A stretch of 49,307 nucleotides of DNA from an uncultured Ruminococcus sp. (GTDB lineage Bacteria; Bacillota; Clostridia; Oscillospirales; Acutalibacteraceae). The position numbers and the translations under genes were made by a program. The notes beneath the pieces are model-generated. The model was not told where the DNA came from. It did no database searches and saw nothing but the letters and a program-made list of their open reading frames with translations. Below, piece after piece: positions 16,382 through 25,252 of the stretch. The stretch covers positions 58,778 to 108,084 of the forward strand of contig CADBYC010000009.1 of assembly GCA_902798755.1 (NCBI GenBank), written 5' to 3'. How positions within the stretch are numbered: position 1 is the first letter of the stretch; the number at the start of each line of letters is the position of its first letter.

Positions 16382-19300
16382 TCATTCATATGTGCCGGAA
16401 GCAACTTGTGTCCAATAGTAGGTACCGTCGATTTTTGCGAATGCATATACAGTATAGTTGGAACCAAGAACTGCGGTGTAGTCACTTCTCAGAGCGAAAT
16501 CAAAGCGGTTGTAGTAAGTGAGCGGAGTACCGTTCGCATCAGTTACAATCTTGCTGATCTTAGTGACAGTCTTTCCTTCGGTACCGATCTTACGTGTATC
16601 GCCGCTCGACATATTACTTGCAAAATTTGTCAAATTCGAAGTACCGGTTTGGATATTCTTGTTTGTCTTACCGCCATTGAGGACCAGCACGCCGAACTCG
16701 GAGCCCTGCGGAACATGGGCCGCGGCGTTCTGTCCCTTGCGGAAGCGAACGATCGTATCATTATAATACTTACCGGTAGTCGCGCTGTTCATCTGAGTCG
16801 TGATCTGATTATCGTCGATATACGCACTCCATAAGCCGTCATCAGCGGGAGCAGTCGTATCGTACTTCGCGGCGATCGTCTGATTCTTTGTCATAACGAA
16901 GCCATAGTTAGGCTGCGTTGTCAGAAGGTTGCCGTATTCACCGGTGGTGGCATTATATTCATACCAACCAATAAACTGCTTACCGTCCGGGGCGTTGCCG
17001 GTAACGGTACTGCCGATGCTCTGCAGATCGACCGTCGTGTTATAAGCGGCTGTTCGCGTATGTACCGCAAGTTTACCGTTCTTGGAATCCGGATAATAAT
17101 ATGTCAGCGTATAATTTGAAACAGTACTAGTAACGGTGCCTATATTCAGGAAGTACGGCGTTGTATTGTCGTAAGTCGTCTGATTACTGAAGTCGAGCGT
17201 CGTCTTAAAGACGCTGACCTTTGAAGCGTCAGGAGCAAGAGCGGAGACATCATATTGACCCTTTCCGCCGGGAGTACGAATCGCCTCTGAAGTTCTGACC
17301 AGATTATCGGTAAGCTCCGTTTCAGTAAGGTCACCGCCGCTGGTAGTATAGTAATCGACGCCCTCACGGCCTTGATACGCGTATTTATAAATCGCAGCCG
17401 CGCGATACATCGCGTAGTACTTGATATCCTTCGAGTAGTTCGGACGGAAATTATCCGGCTCGGTATACGAAGCCTTCGTAAACTCGCCCGTACCGGGATC
17501 ATAGTAATACCAGCCCTGGAAATTATCAGCGCTCGCGTCAAGACGGATCGGGGTATTCACTGCGTCCTTCTGCGCTGCGGTAACATAATCGTGAGGCTGA
17601 CCCAAAGGAGTAGGACTTGCATATTGCGAATACGTTCCCTTTGTGGTATCATAGCGAGCCCACGCTTCGCCGTAGCCGCCGTTATTTGTAGCGGCAAGCA
17701 CCTCGCCGGAGTCGGTCATCATACCGACGCCTACGCTGACGGTAGCCGTCTGGAACGCTTCGTTCTTGTACCACTGACCGGTCGCGCGGAAAGAGTCGAA
17801 GTTATTGCCGGAGTTGATATACTTGACATTATCCGATGTATCATCGCCGTACATATATCTGGGCTTATCGTAGCAGATCGCGACAGATTTACCGTCTACG
17901 GCATAGCCGAGTTCCTTCAGACGAGCGCCGAGAACACTATCATCGTTAATGGCGCCGGCAGTAAGGCTCTCATAATCCGCATATCCTGCAGAAAGGATAT
18001 TGGTGATATAGTTGCCGGAAGCGTCATAAACATACCACTCGACGCCGTAATTCATCGAAACACCGGTATAAGTCTCGTTCACAGCGCCGGCGCCGGTAGG
18101 AACAGAGTTGTTAGTTCCGTAATACGAAAGAGCAGATTTAGATTCATTTCGCTTACCGGACCAGAATACCTGTTCCAGATTACCGTTCTTATAGATAACC
18201 TCGCCCTTGGCAATAACATAATAGGTAGCGGAAGGCTTATTATCTGCGCCGAGCGGATCACCGTTGAGGTCGGTGTACTGGTCGCCCTTGGCGTTGGTCA
18301 GATACTGGAAGTTCTTCGCAGTAAACTTACCTTCATGTGCTACTAAAGTGCCGTTAGAGTGCGTGTGATCAATTCCCTCAAATATATTACCCTGCTTTAG
18401 CTCGGAATGTTTCAGCGACATTACATGATCGGAATTGCCCATCTTGATTGCAAAGGTCAGAGTAATATCATCCGAACCAATAGCCAGATGATTCTTGTAA
18501 TAAGAGATCGGCTCGCGGTAATCGTAGGTCTGTACCTTACAGTTGATACGTCTGTATGTGGTTGTACCGTCATCTGCGGTACCCATATCGTTGTACTTGA
18601 ACTTGCAGACGCTGGAAGAATTATCGTATGTTCCGGCTGTATGATCGGTGACATTAGGCAGAACACCAGGTTCAGCCAGCCATGAGTGACCGTGATCGAC
18701 ATTGTCACGTTTACCGCCGTCAATATAGTTCGAGAACGTAATATCTGCTACCTCGGAACCGTTTGCGGCGCCGCCCTTCTTTGACGGGAATTTCGCCACC
18801 CATGACGTACCGTCGTCGGAGGGGATCATCGGCTGACCGGGGAATTCACCGAGAGTAGGAGAATCATTCTCCTGATACCATGTATAACAGGATACGATCT
18901 TACCCCAGCGGTTCGAGTTGAGCTGCGTCGCGTCGAAGTAAACGGTCATATCTGCGCTCTTTTCTTCGATGATCGGGCAGATATACAGATCGTGACCGGT
19001 CTGCATCTTGATGTCTGCATAATAGGTATTACCGCTTGACTCTACGTCTCTGATCGCATAGACCTTATTATCAGAAAGATCATAGACAAAGAACGCGCTG
19101 ATCTTATCGTTGGCATGGGTCGTCTTCTTGACGCGGACCGTAGCGTCCTTAGTGGTTACCTTATAGTGGTTGACCTTACCCTCGTGGTTCGGCAGCCATC
19201 CGGAGCCTTGCTTAGAAATGTTCGTGCTACTCTCAGAACCGTTGTTCATCCACTTCAGCTCGGATTGATACGAGCCGCTGTCATCCGTCTGTTTGCTTGT

Positions 19301-22300
19301 TGATCCAACACCGTAGCCGTGAGAGAGATAGATGTTCGGATAGATGTATGAAGGTTCAACAGTGAATTTACCCTTTGCGTCTACACCGGGTTCATAATAG
19401 ATCGTAATTGGCGCATCATAGCCGGGATAATCAGACGGTTTAAACTTGATAGCGCCCATCTGAATCTTCCAGTTATCAACGCTATCAGTTTGTCCGTTTT
19501 CGGCTTTTCTGATACGACCGTATTTAATCTTACCACTTACTTCGGTAACAAAGTCGTTTTGCAAAGCGTCACTATTTGTCCAAAGTGCGCCTTGGCTGTT
19601 ACCGGTCGCTTCATCATAGAACTGGAAGTAAGAATTGCCCATTTTACTGTAATCGCTCCAGTAATAATGTTCGCCGGCTTTATAAGTGCCTCCCATCGTG
19701 AAACCGTCGGTGGAAACGCGAGAATACATATCAGGAGTGATTGTCCAGTAATACTTACCGTTGGTACCGAGGCTGGGATCAAAGCTCATCTTGAAGTTAT
19801 CATAATTATTGGCAGAGTTCCAATCGGTAGTCGCACCGGTAATATACTTAGAACCGTTGATGAACAAGTCGCGGGTACCGACCGCATAGATATATGTATT
19901 TTTTCTGGGAGTATAGTTCAGGGTCTGTTTATCGGTGATATAACCGTTCGCATAGTCGGGACCGGTTGAATCACCGGTGTACCAGCCGTTGAAGGTGTAA
20001 TAGCTACCTAAGCCATCCTTGAATGTATAAGTATAGTTGATGGTGTCGCCCTTATTGACGGAATTAGGACCTACTCTATTAGGAGCTGAATCCCAGTTCT
20101 TTGTCTGCTTTTGGAAAGCAGAACCGCTCTTAGTGGCCACAACATCAGCAACCTGACCGAATTTGCTCCTGCTCGCAACGCCGTCGGCGACGATCTTCGA
20201 GTCAAGATACATACTGTACTTGACAGTCGGATTGACCTCGATCACAATGTTAGTGTTCGGCATATTTCCGGTGACCTTGATATATCTTGTGCTGTCGGTC
20301 GTGCCGGAATTTTCGATCGCCGTACTATCTGAGCTGTAAGCAAAGGTAATACCGGGTACTACTACGTCACTGGCCTTATTGCCGTGCTCGTCAGCGGGAT
20401 AAGCCTTGATATCAGCTATGGCGATAGAATTGGTCTGGTCGGCGTCGCCCTCAGCCTTGATGTAGAGATACTCATCCTCAGTCGTACCGGACAGTGCCTC
20501 GCCGATGCTGTAGTAGTCGTCAAGGTTCTTGGAATGGATCACAGCGCCATCACTATTAGCGAAGAATACATAGAACTTGGAACCGAGCTCGATATCGATG
20601 TTGCGGTAGTTCTGTGCCGCGTTAAATTTGACGACATGCGTATCCTGATCGATTTCCGCCGTATAGCTCTCATCCTCAGCATCAATTGCCGTAGGCTTCG
20701 ACTGACCGGAATGGGAACCGTTTTCTACCGTTTCGGAATTTGTATACAAGTTTTTATCCGCGAAGAGAGTAGTCGTCGCTTCGTAGGTATACTTCCAGTC
20801 GTCGTCGGTACCGGTACCCTGAGTGACAGGCGCGCCGTTCGTATACTTCCTGTCAGGCTCGCCTTCCAAGGTGTAGCGGATGCCGTTGTTGAAGAAGATA
20901 CCTCTGATCGCCTCGGAGGAACCGAGCGCGGAATAATAGAGCTTGACTTCATTGCCCGCCAGGATCTGGATCTTGTTACCTTCATGGAACGTGCCGGATG
21001 CAGAGATAGGCGTAGCGTCTTCACCTGTATTGGTGGGGAAGGTCTGATGCGAGAAGGTATAGGTCAGGGTGCGGTCATCGCTCTTGACCTCGATCTTGGA
21101 AGGCGGAGCAGCGATCTTGGAGAAGTCGTTGCCGACCGGTACCCAAGAGCTGTACGCGGTGAGGTAATAGACCTTTCTGAACTCCGCGCGGAACTTATAG
21201 GTAGTGGAAGTCATCTGCTGCAGTACAAAGGTATTGTTCTGCATCGAAGTTGTGGCAGGAGTCGCCTGAGCCGCGGTAGTATCAGTCGCTACGGTCTCCC
21301 AGGTAGTACCGCCGTCATAAGACATCTCGATCTTACTGACCGCATAGCCGGAAGCAGCGGTTGCGGAAATGGTGACACTATCATTATAGTCAGCTGTTCC
21401 GCCGTTGCTGTCGGTGAATGTGATGGTACCGCCGGTGCAGGTGGCGCTCGTTGTGCCGTTAGTGTCGTTAAACGCGCCGCCGTCGGTATAAGACGCGCGG
21501 GTGCTGATGGTGTAATGGACCGGATTAAACAGAGCGTGGATCTCAGTGTTCTCGGTGGTCATTCCGGATGTACCGTCGGTCTTTGCGTAGACCGTTGTAG
21601 GCAGAGGACTCTCGTTGCCGGTATAAGCTGTTGTACATTCTAAGTCAGTATATAGTGTAATATGAGAACCATTTGTACCACCGGTTTCCCAACCGTCGAA
21701 GGTATATCCGTCTTCAGTTGTCGCTCGAATGATTGCAGGACTTGCCGTGGTAATACCAAAAGTATTGTCATCTATCGTTGCGGTTGCCCCAGGTGTACCG
21801 GTACCAACCTTGACCTTTCCGCCGGTGCCGGAAGCGGAACCGTTGGTGTAAGCCTTAACGGTAGCGCCCGCTTTGATTTCAGTGTAGCGCGCAGTATAAG
21901 TAGCTGCAGCAGTGATATCGGTAGCGCCGACAGTTGTTTTCTTCGTACCGCTTGAATTATACCAACCGTCAAATTGATAACCGGTAGGCGGTATCACTTC
22001 ATAATACTTATTAGCTATAGTATCAGCCACGCCATAGGTATGGGTAAAAGTAGCGGTGTTCGAAGCAGCACTTCCGGAGGTTGCCATGATTTTACCGCCA
22101 TTCTTATTAGCATCAAGTGTAACCGTGTAGGTGTTTGCCGTCATGGGAGTGTAATAGGTCACGGAAACAACATTACCCGTTATAGCAGTTCCGGTATATT
22201 CAGTGCTGAAAGCATTGGTAGTATACCATTTAATAGGAGTAACTTGAGTGTATCCTGTGGCGGTGATAGCCTTACTGCTCGATCCGAAACCGCCGTAGGC

Positions 22301-23917
22301 AACCACCTCAGTTGCAGCAGTGCCGACATTCTTGCTTTGCGCCGTGCAGTAACCCTGATATGAAATCTTTATAGGTAAATCGGCATAGAACTTACCGTCT
22401 ACAACGTCATAATAAACTTTAGTATTAGCCGAACCAATATCGTGGAGATCAATATCGCCAGCATTTCCGGATGACCAAGCTCCGGCAGAGACGCCCGTTC
22501 CGGAAAGTCTGGATGCATTAGTGGTAATAGCAGTCGTATAAACGCGATTAGCGCTTCTGCTGCTGTCATAGATAACCCAGTAATGATGATCCTTTGCCCA
22601 ATTGTTTATTGTAGTACTGTATACGACATGGCTCGCCTTACCGCCTGATAAAGCGGCAGAAGCGTCTGAGTCGTAAGCCAAGGTGATCTGACCTTTTGTA
22701 ACGCCCGAAGTAGAGGGAGTAGCGCCGCCGCTGACATCAGACTTTGTCGTACTGTGCTTAAAGTAGATATTACCCGGGTCGGTAACGGTGACGGTAAGAT
22801 CAGCATCTTCTGCATTAGTGCTGTCGCAGTGAGCTTTAATCTTATATGTACCTGCACCGTTAGGTGTAAAGGTTATCTCACTTGTGCCAGAATAAGCAGA
22901 GAGATAATTGTCACCATAAGAACCGCTGTCTTTTTTTACCTGATAGGTGATCGTACCTGTGCCGGTGCTGTGTGCTCCGGTAAACTTCAAAAGCTGATTC
23001 GTATAGATAGACTTGGAAGTTACGGTAGAACCGCCCACAGTAAATGTCGGCGTGCACAGATTTCTGGCTTCAAAGTAAATTTTATTAGCTGTTACGGTTG
23101 ACGCAGAAGCGCCCTCAGAACTATCGTAACCCTGCGCTTCAGCTTCGAGAGTATAAGTAGTACCGGCGGTCAGGTTTGAAGAAGAAGTATAACTCAGCGT
23201 ATTGCTTGAGGTAGTTGTATATGAGCCCCAAGAGCCGCCGTTCCACTTGAAACGTACTCGCGTTCTATCATCAGAAGCACTGTTAGCTTTAGTTACAGTA
23301 GCTGTAGCGGTCGCCTTAGTTCCGGCCTTCACTATATACGGATCAGCTTGAGTACCGGAACCGGAATAAGTACCGGCAAGAGTGACCTTAGAAGGAGGAG
23401 GTGTCGATACATCCAGATCTTCAGTCCTCCAACTAGTAGTATTATTATAGTACCAGCCCATAATACCTTCGGAATCCATTACATTCGACCATCCGGAAAA
23501 GCTCTTTTCACCAGTACCATAAGCAAAATTCGTATTACTTGTGCCCGAATAGAACTGAATGTGAGAAACATTAGTATGACCTTTTGCACCATCACTATAG
23601 AACAAATTTGGGTTGTTAGAATCTTTAGTCATTGTATATGTATTATATGAACTAGTATCATTATTATAATATACTCGCATATAAACATTTCGTGAAGATA
23701 ACTGCCAAGTAGAATAGACTTTAGAGGCATCAAAATAAATCGGATAGTCACTGGAAATTGTAAACCATCCGGTTTCAGCCAAATCTGCCTCAGCGCCGGT
23801 GTCGGCATAATCATCTACAACAGCCGCGACTGAACTCGCCACTGTGCCGAAGAGCATCAGCAGCGCCAGTACGAGAGCCGTAGAGGCCTTGAGGATAAAC
23901 GAACATTTTGATTTCAT
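16382..23917 (-). CDS. Giant secreted modular protein with starch-binding-like and InlB-like repeats
   Basis: The start is the ATG at 23917 (MKSKCSFILKASTALVLALL), because it follows GGAGG and aligns with the 1721-aa paralogue; the longer upstream frame is repeat sequence. The 2511-aa protein has a signal peptide, a DDYADTGAEADLAETG segment, Ig-like and beta-rich modules, InlB/Flg_new-type repeats (GYQFDGWY near residue 647, GYTFDGWE after it, KQFIGWYEY near 2315), and a PGQPM module near 1690 resembling a CBM26 unit. I see no dockerin, sortase motif or membrane anchor. It heads operon 2. A surface glycan- or starch-binding role is inferred. Confidence 0.85.
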   Translation of the reverse strand: MKSKCSFILKASTALVLALLMLFGTVASSVAAVVDDYADTGAEADLAETGWFTISSDYPIYFDASKVYSTWQLSSRNVYMRVYYNNDTSSYNTYTMTKDSNNPNLFYSDGAKGHTNVSHIQFYSGTSNTNFAYGTGEKSFSGWSNVMDSEGIMGWYYNNTTSWRTEDLDVSTPPPSKVTLAGTYSGSGTQADPYIVKAGTKATATATVTKANSASDDRTRVRFKWNGGSWGSYTTTSSNTLSYTSSSNLTAGTTYTLEAEAQGYDSSEGASASTVTANKIYFEARNLCTPTFTVGGSTVTSKSIYTNQLLKFTGAHSTGTGTITYQVKKDSGSYGDNYLSAYSGTSEITFTPNGAGTYKIKAHCDSTNAEDADLTVTVTDPGNIYFKHSTTKSDVSGGATPSTSGVTKGQITLAYDSDASAALSGGKASHVVYSTTINNWAKDHHYWVIYDSSRSANRVYTTAITTNASRLSGTGVSAGAWSSGNAGDIDLHDIGSANTKVYYDVVDGKFYADLPIKISYQGYCTAQSKNVGTAATEVVAYGGFGSSSKAITATGYTQVTPIKWYTTNAFSTEYTGTAITGNVVSVTYYTPMTANTYTVTLDANKNGGKIMATSGSAASNTATFTHTYGVADTIANKYYEVIPPTGYQFDGWYNSSGTKKTTVGATDITAAATYTARYTEIKAGATVKAYTNGSASGTGGKVKVGTGTPGATATIDDNTFGITTASPAIIRATTEDGYTFDGWETGGTNGSHITLYTDLECTTAYTGNESPLPTTVYAKTDGTSGMTTENTEIHALFNPVHYTISTRASYTDGGAFNDTNGTTSATCTGGTITFTDSNGGTADYNDSVTISATAASGYAVSKIEMSYDGGTTWETVATDTTAAQATPATTSMQNNTFVLQQMTSTTYKFRAEFRKVYYLTAYSSWVPVGNDFSKIAAPPSKIEVKSDDRTLTYTFSHQTFPTNTGEDATPISASGTFHEGNKIQILAGNEVKLYYSALGSSEAIRGIFFNNGIRYTLEGEPDRKYTNGAPVTQGTGTDDDWKYTYEATTTLFADKNLYTNSETVENGSHSGQSKPTAIDAEDESYTAEIDQDTHVVKFNAAQNYRNIDIELGSKFYVFFANSDGAVIHSKNLDDYYSIGEALSGTTEDEYLYIKAEGDADQTNSIAIADIKAYPADEHGNKASDVVVPGITFAYSSDSTAIENSGTTDSTRYIKVTGNMPNTNIVIEVNPTVKYSMYLDSKIVADGVASRSKFGQVADVVATKSGSAFQKQTKNWDSAPNRVGPNSVNKGDTINYTYTFKDGLGSYYTFNGWYTGDSTGPDYANGYITDKQTLNYTPRKNTYIYAVGTRDLFINGSKYITGATTDWNSANNYDNFKMSFDPSLGTNGKYYWTITPDMYSRVSTDGFTMGGTYKAGEHYYWSDYSKMGNSYFQFYDEATGNSQGALWTNSDALQNDFVTEVSGKIKYGRIRKAENGQTDSVDNWKIQMGAIKFKPSDYPGYDAPITIYYEPGVDAKGKFTVEPSYIYPNIYLSHGYGVGSTSKQTDDSGSYQSELKWMNNGSESSTNISKQGSGWLPNHEGKVNHYKVTTKDATVRVKKTTHANDKISAFFVYDLSDNKVYAIRDVESSGNTYYADIKMQTGHDLYICPIIEEKSADMTVYFDATQLNSNRWGKIVSCYTWYQENDSPTLGEFPGQPMIPSDDGTSWVAKFPSKKGGAANGSEVADITFSNYIDGGKRDNVDHGHSWLAEPGVLPNVTDHTAGTYDNSSSVCKFKYNDMGTADDGTTTYRRINCKVQTYDYREPISYYKNHLAIGSDDITLTFAIKMGNSDHVMSLKHSELKQGNIFEGIDHTHSNGTLVAHEGKFTAKNFQYLTNAKGDQYTDLNGDPLGADNKPSATYYVIAKGEVIYKNGNLEQVFWSGKRNESKSALSYYGTNNSVPTGAGAVNETYTGVSMNYGVEWYVYDASGNYITNILSAGYADYESLTAGAINDDSVLGARLKELGYAVDGKSVAICYDKPRYMYGDDTSDNVKYINSGNNFDSFRATGQWYKNEAFQTATVSVGVGMMTDSGEVLAATNNGGYGEAWARYDTTKGTYSQYASPTPLGQPHDYVTAAQKDAVNTPIRLDASADNFQGWYYYDPGTGEFTKASYTEPDNFRPNYSKDIKYYAMYRAAAIYKYAYQGREGVDYYTTSGGDLTETELTDNLVRTSEAIRTPGGKGQYDVSALAPDASKVSVFKTTLDFSNQTTYDNTTPYFLNIGTVTSTVSNYTLTYYYPDSKNGKLAVHTRTAAYNTTVDLQSIGSTVTGNAPDGKQFIGWYEYNATTGEYGNLLTTQPNYGFVMTKNQTIAAKYDTTAPADDGLWSAYIDDNQITTQMNSATTGKYYNDTIVRFRKGQNAAAHVPQGSEFGVLVLNGGKTNKNIQTGTSNLTNFASNMSSGDTRKIGTEGKTVTKISKIVTDANGTPLTYYNRFDFALRSDYTAVLGSNYTVYAFAKIDGTYYWTQVASGTYE

Positions 23918-24004
23918 AAGGTTTCCTCCTTTTTGGGTGAAGAATGAGATTTGGTGAAGAGTGAAGGGTGAAGGGTGAAAGGTCGCTGCGCGACATTTGT
24001 AAAA

Positions 24005-24047
24005 CCCTCCGGCACTTCGTGCCACCTCCCTTAGAAAAGGGAGGCTT
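24005..24047. repeat. Partial family A repeat in the 5' UTR of giant gene 2
   Basis: CCCTCCGGCACTTCGTGCCA followed by CCTCCCTTAGAAAAGGGAGG matches the right end of the element at 1976-2139. Flanking GTGAAGGGTGAAGGGTGAAAG and TTTTTCATTCTTGA are low-complexity. The whole 23930-24080 stretch is missing from the otherwise similar leader of giant gene 1. Confidence 0.65.
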
Positions 24048-24084
24048 TTCACTCGATCATTTTTCATTCTTGACTCAATTTGAT

Positions 24085-24125
24085 TTTTTTGCGATCTATT
24101 ATAATCTGTAAAGAGATACAGAATT
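24085..24125 (-). promoter_or_regulatory. Conserved leader block upstream of giant gene 2
   Basis: Read on the minus strand, AATTCTGTATCTCTTTACAG followed by ATTATAATAGATCGCAAAAA corresponds to the plus-strand block at 8071-8110. Here it lies about 170 nt before the start because of the repeat insertion, versus 24 nt in operon 1. Confidence 0.55.
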
Positions 24126-24138
24126 AGTGCCGAACTTT

Positions 24139-24169
24139 ATGCAGCATATATGCGGCATATATGCTGCAT
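24139..24169. promoter_or_regulatory. 31-bp palindromic operator-like site, copy 2
   Basis: Two GCATATATGC palindromes (24144-24153, 24155-24164) flanked by ATGCA and TGCAT form a perfect 31-bp palindrome around position 24154. It lies in the 590-bp region between the divergent giant gene 2 and PqqD-like operon, so it may control either or both. ATGCACAAAATG (24242-24253), the reverse of the CATTTTGTGCAT seen in operon 1, is nearby. The rest of the gap is AT-rich with no gene. Confidence 0.65.
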
Positions 24170-24461
24170 ACTTTTCAAAGCATTTCGGTTTTGTTGAAAA
24201 TAGTCAAAATTTACAATTACAAGAAATCCGCTTTGCACACGATGCACAAAATGACGATTTTGTGTAACTGTTTTGTAATAATTTCAACTAAGAATTAAAC
24301 AATTTTGCAATTTTCTATATTGGAAAAATATTGATTTGTATAAATATGGATGACTGAAATAATATTTGTGTATTTATTCATTTTGATATGTTTCTGTTTT
24401 TTGTCGGTTTGCATTTGTTGAAAAAGAATTTGTTTACAGTTCTCAAATAGACATTTGATAC

Positions 24462-24490
24462 TTGCAAAAAGCGTCACGATAGGATATAAT
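24462..24490 (+). promoter_or_regulatory. Promoter of the PqqD-peptidase-HprK-ABC operon
   Basis: TTGCAA (24462-24467), a 17-bp spacer, and TATAAT (24485-24490). Transcription would start about 10 nt before the ATG at 24507, leaving an almost leaderless mRNA with only GGGTG as a weak ribosome site. Confidence 0.7.
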
Positions 24491-24506
24491 TTTCACGGGT
24501 GTTATT

Positions 24507-24770
24507 ATGAAAGTAAAAGACAACTTTATTTTGAAAAAGATCGCGGGTTCCTATATGGTCGTTCCCGTTCGCACGAGAGCGGTCGATTTCTCGGGTATCA
24601 TCAAATTATCCGAGAGCGGTGCGTTCCTTTGGGGCATCCTCGAGAAGGGCGCGGATAGGGAAGAGCTGATCGCAAAAATGCTCGATGAATACGACGTTGA
24701 CGAGGCGAGAGCCGCCGCCGATATCGATAGATTTATCACAAAGCTCAGAGAGGCTGATCTGCTTGAGTGA
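24507..24770 (+). CDS. PqqD family peptide-recognition protein (RRE-like)
   Basis: This 87-aa protein matches the PqqD fold: an N-terminal beta pair (FILKKIAGSYMVVPV), then FSGIIKLSESGAFLWGILEKGADREELIAKML, then DIDRFITKLREADLLE. PqqD-like domains (RiPP recognition elements) bind leader peptides and hand them to modifying enzymes or peptidases. It is the first gene of an operon with a peptidase, an HprK-fold protein and an ABC exporter, divergent from giant gene 2. No radical SAM or cyclase gene is seen here. Peptides A and B are the nearest candidate clients. Confidence 0.88.
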   Translation: MKVKDNFILKKIAGSYMVVPVRTRAVDFSGIIKLSESGAFLWGILEKGADREELIAKMLDEYDVDEARAAADIDRFITKLREADLLE

Positions 24771-25221
24771 GATCATCGCGCCCGCGGATTTTATCGCCGT
24801 CATGCAGGAGAGCTTCTCGCGTGGACAGCTGATTACCTTTACGCCGTCGGGGTCAAGCATGCTCCCGATGCTGGACGGAAAGAATGATAAGGTGACCTTT
24901 TCACCGAAGCTCGAGCGACTGCAAAAATATGACGTTGCGTTCTATATACGCCGCAGGACAGGTCAGCTCGTACTGCACCGCATGATCGGCTTCACAAAAG
25001 ACGGCGGATACATCTTCTGCGGCGATAATCAATATTCCTATGAGTACGGAGTAGGGGACGACGATATCCTCGCGCTGATGACTTCCTTTACCCATAACGG
25101 AAAAGAGCGCAAGGTCACGGATTTATCCTACCGCTTTTATGTTCAGCGGCTCATGCTCAAAAAACGTTTCAGACGTTTTGCGAGCAGGGTCTATCACAAG
25201 TTATTTGACAGATCAAAATAA
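24763..25221 (+). CDS. S24/S26-like serine peptidase (signal peptidase fold)
   Basis: The start is probably the TTG at 24763, overlapping the PqqD stop with GAGG upstream; the ATG at 24802 is an alternative. The protein of about 152 aa shows TPSGSSMLPML (nucleophile serine in the SM pair, about residue 32), YDVAFYIRR, QLVLHRMIG (His about residue 72) and YIFCGDNQ. This is the Ser-His pattern of Sec11-type signal peptidases rather than the Ser-Lys pair of LepB. No clear membrane anchor is visible, though the C-terminus is basic. Within this operon it may cut a leader peptide. The substrate is unknown. Confidence 0.8.
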   Translation: MSEIIAPADFIAVMQESFSRGQLITFTPSGSSMLPMLDGKNDKVTFSPKLERLQKYDVAFYIRRRTGQLVLHRMIGFTKDGGYIFCGDNQYSYEYGVGDDDILALMTSFTHNGKERKVTDLSYRFYVQRLMLKKRFRRFASRVYHKLFDRSK

Positions 25222-25252
25222 ATACATTTGATTTTTCTGACGGAGTTACAAC

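Noticed and set aside
20384-21643. Long plus-strand open frame (over 400 codons) within giant gene 2
   Set aside because: It lies antisense to a signal-peptide protein that is open for 2511 codons. The frame has no ribosome site, no domain and a composition typical of the reverse of a Thr/Ser/Tyr-rich coding strand.
23918-24067. Longer N-terminus for giant gene 2 starting at 24067
   Set aside because: The extra 50 residues are encoded by the repeat insertion, no ribosome site precedes 24067, and the paralogue supports the start at 23917.
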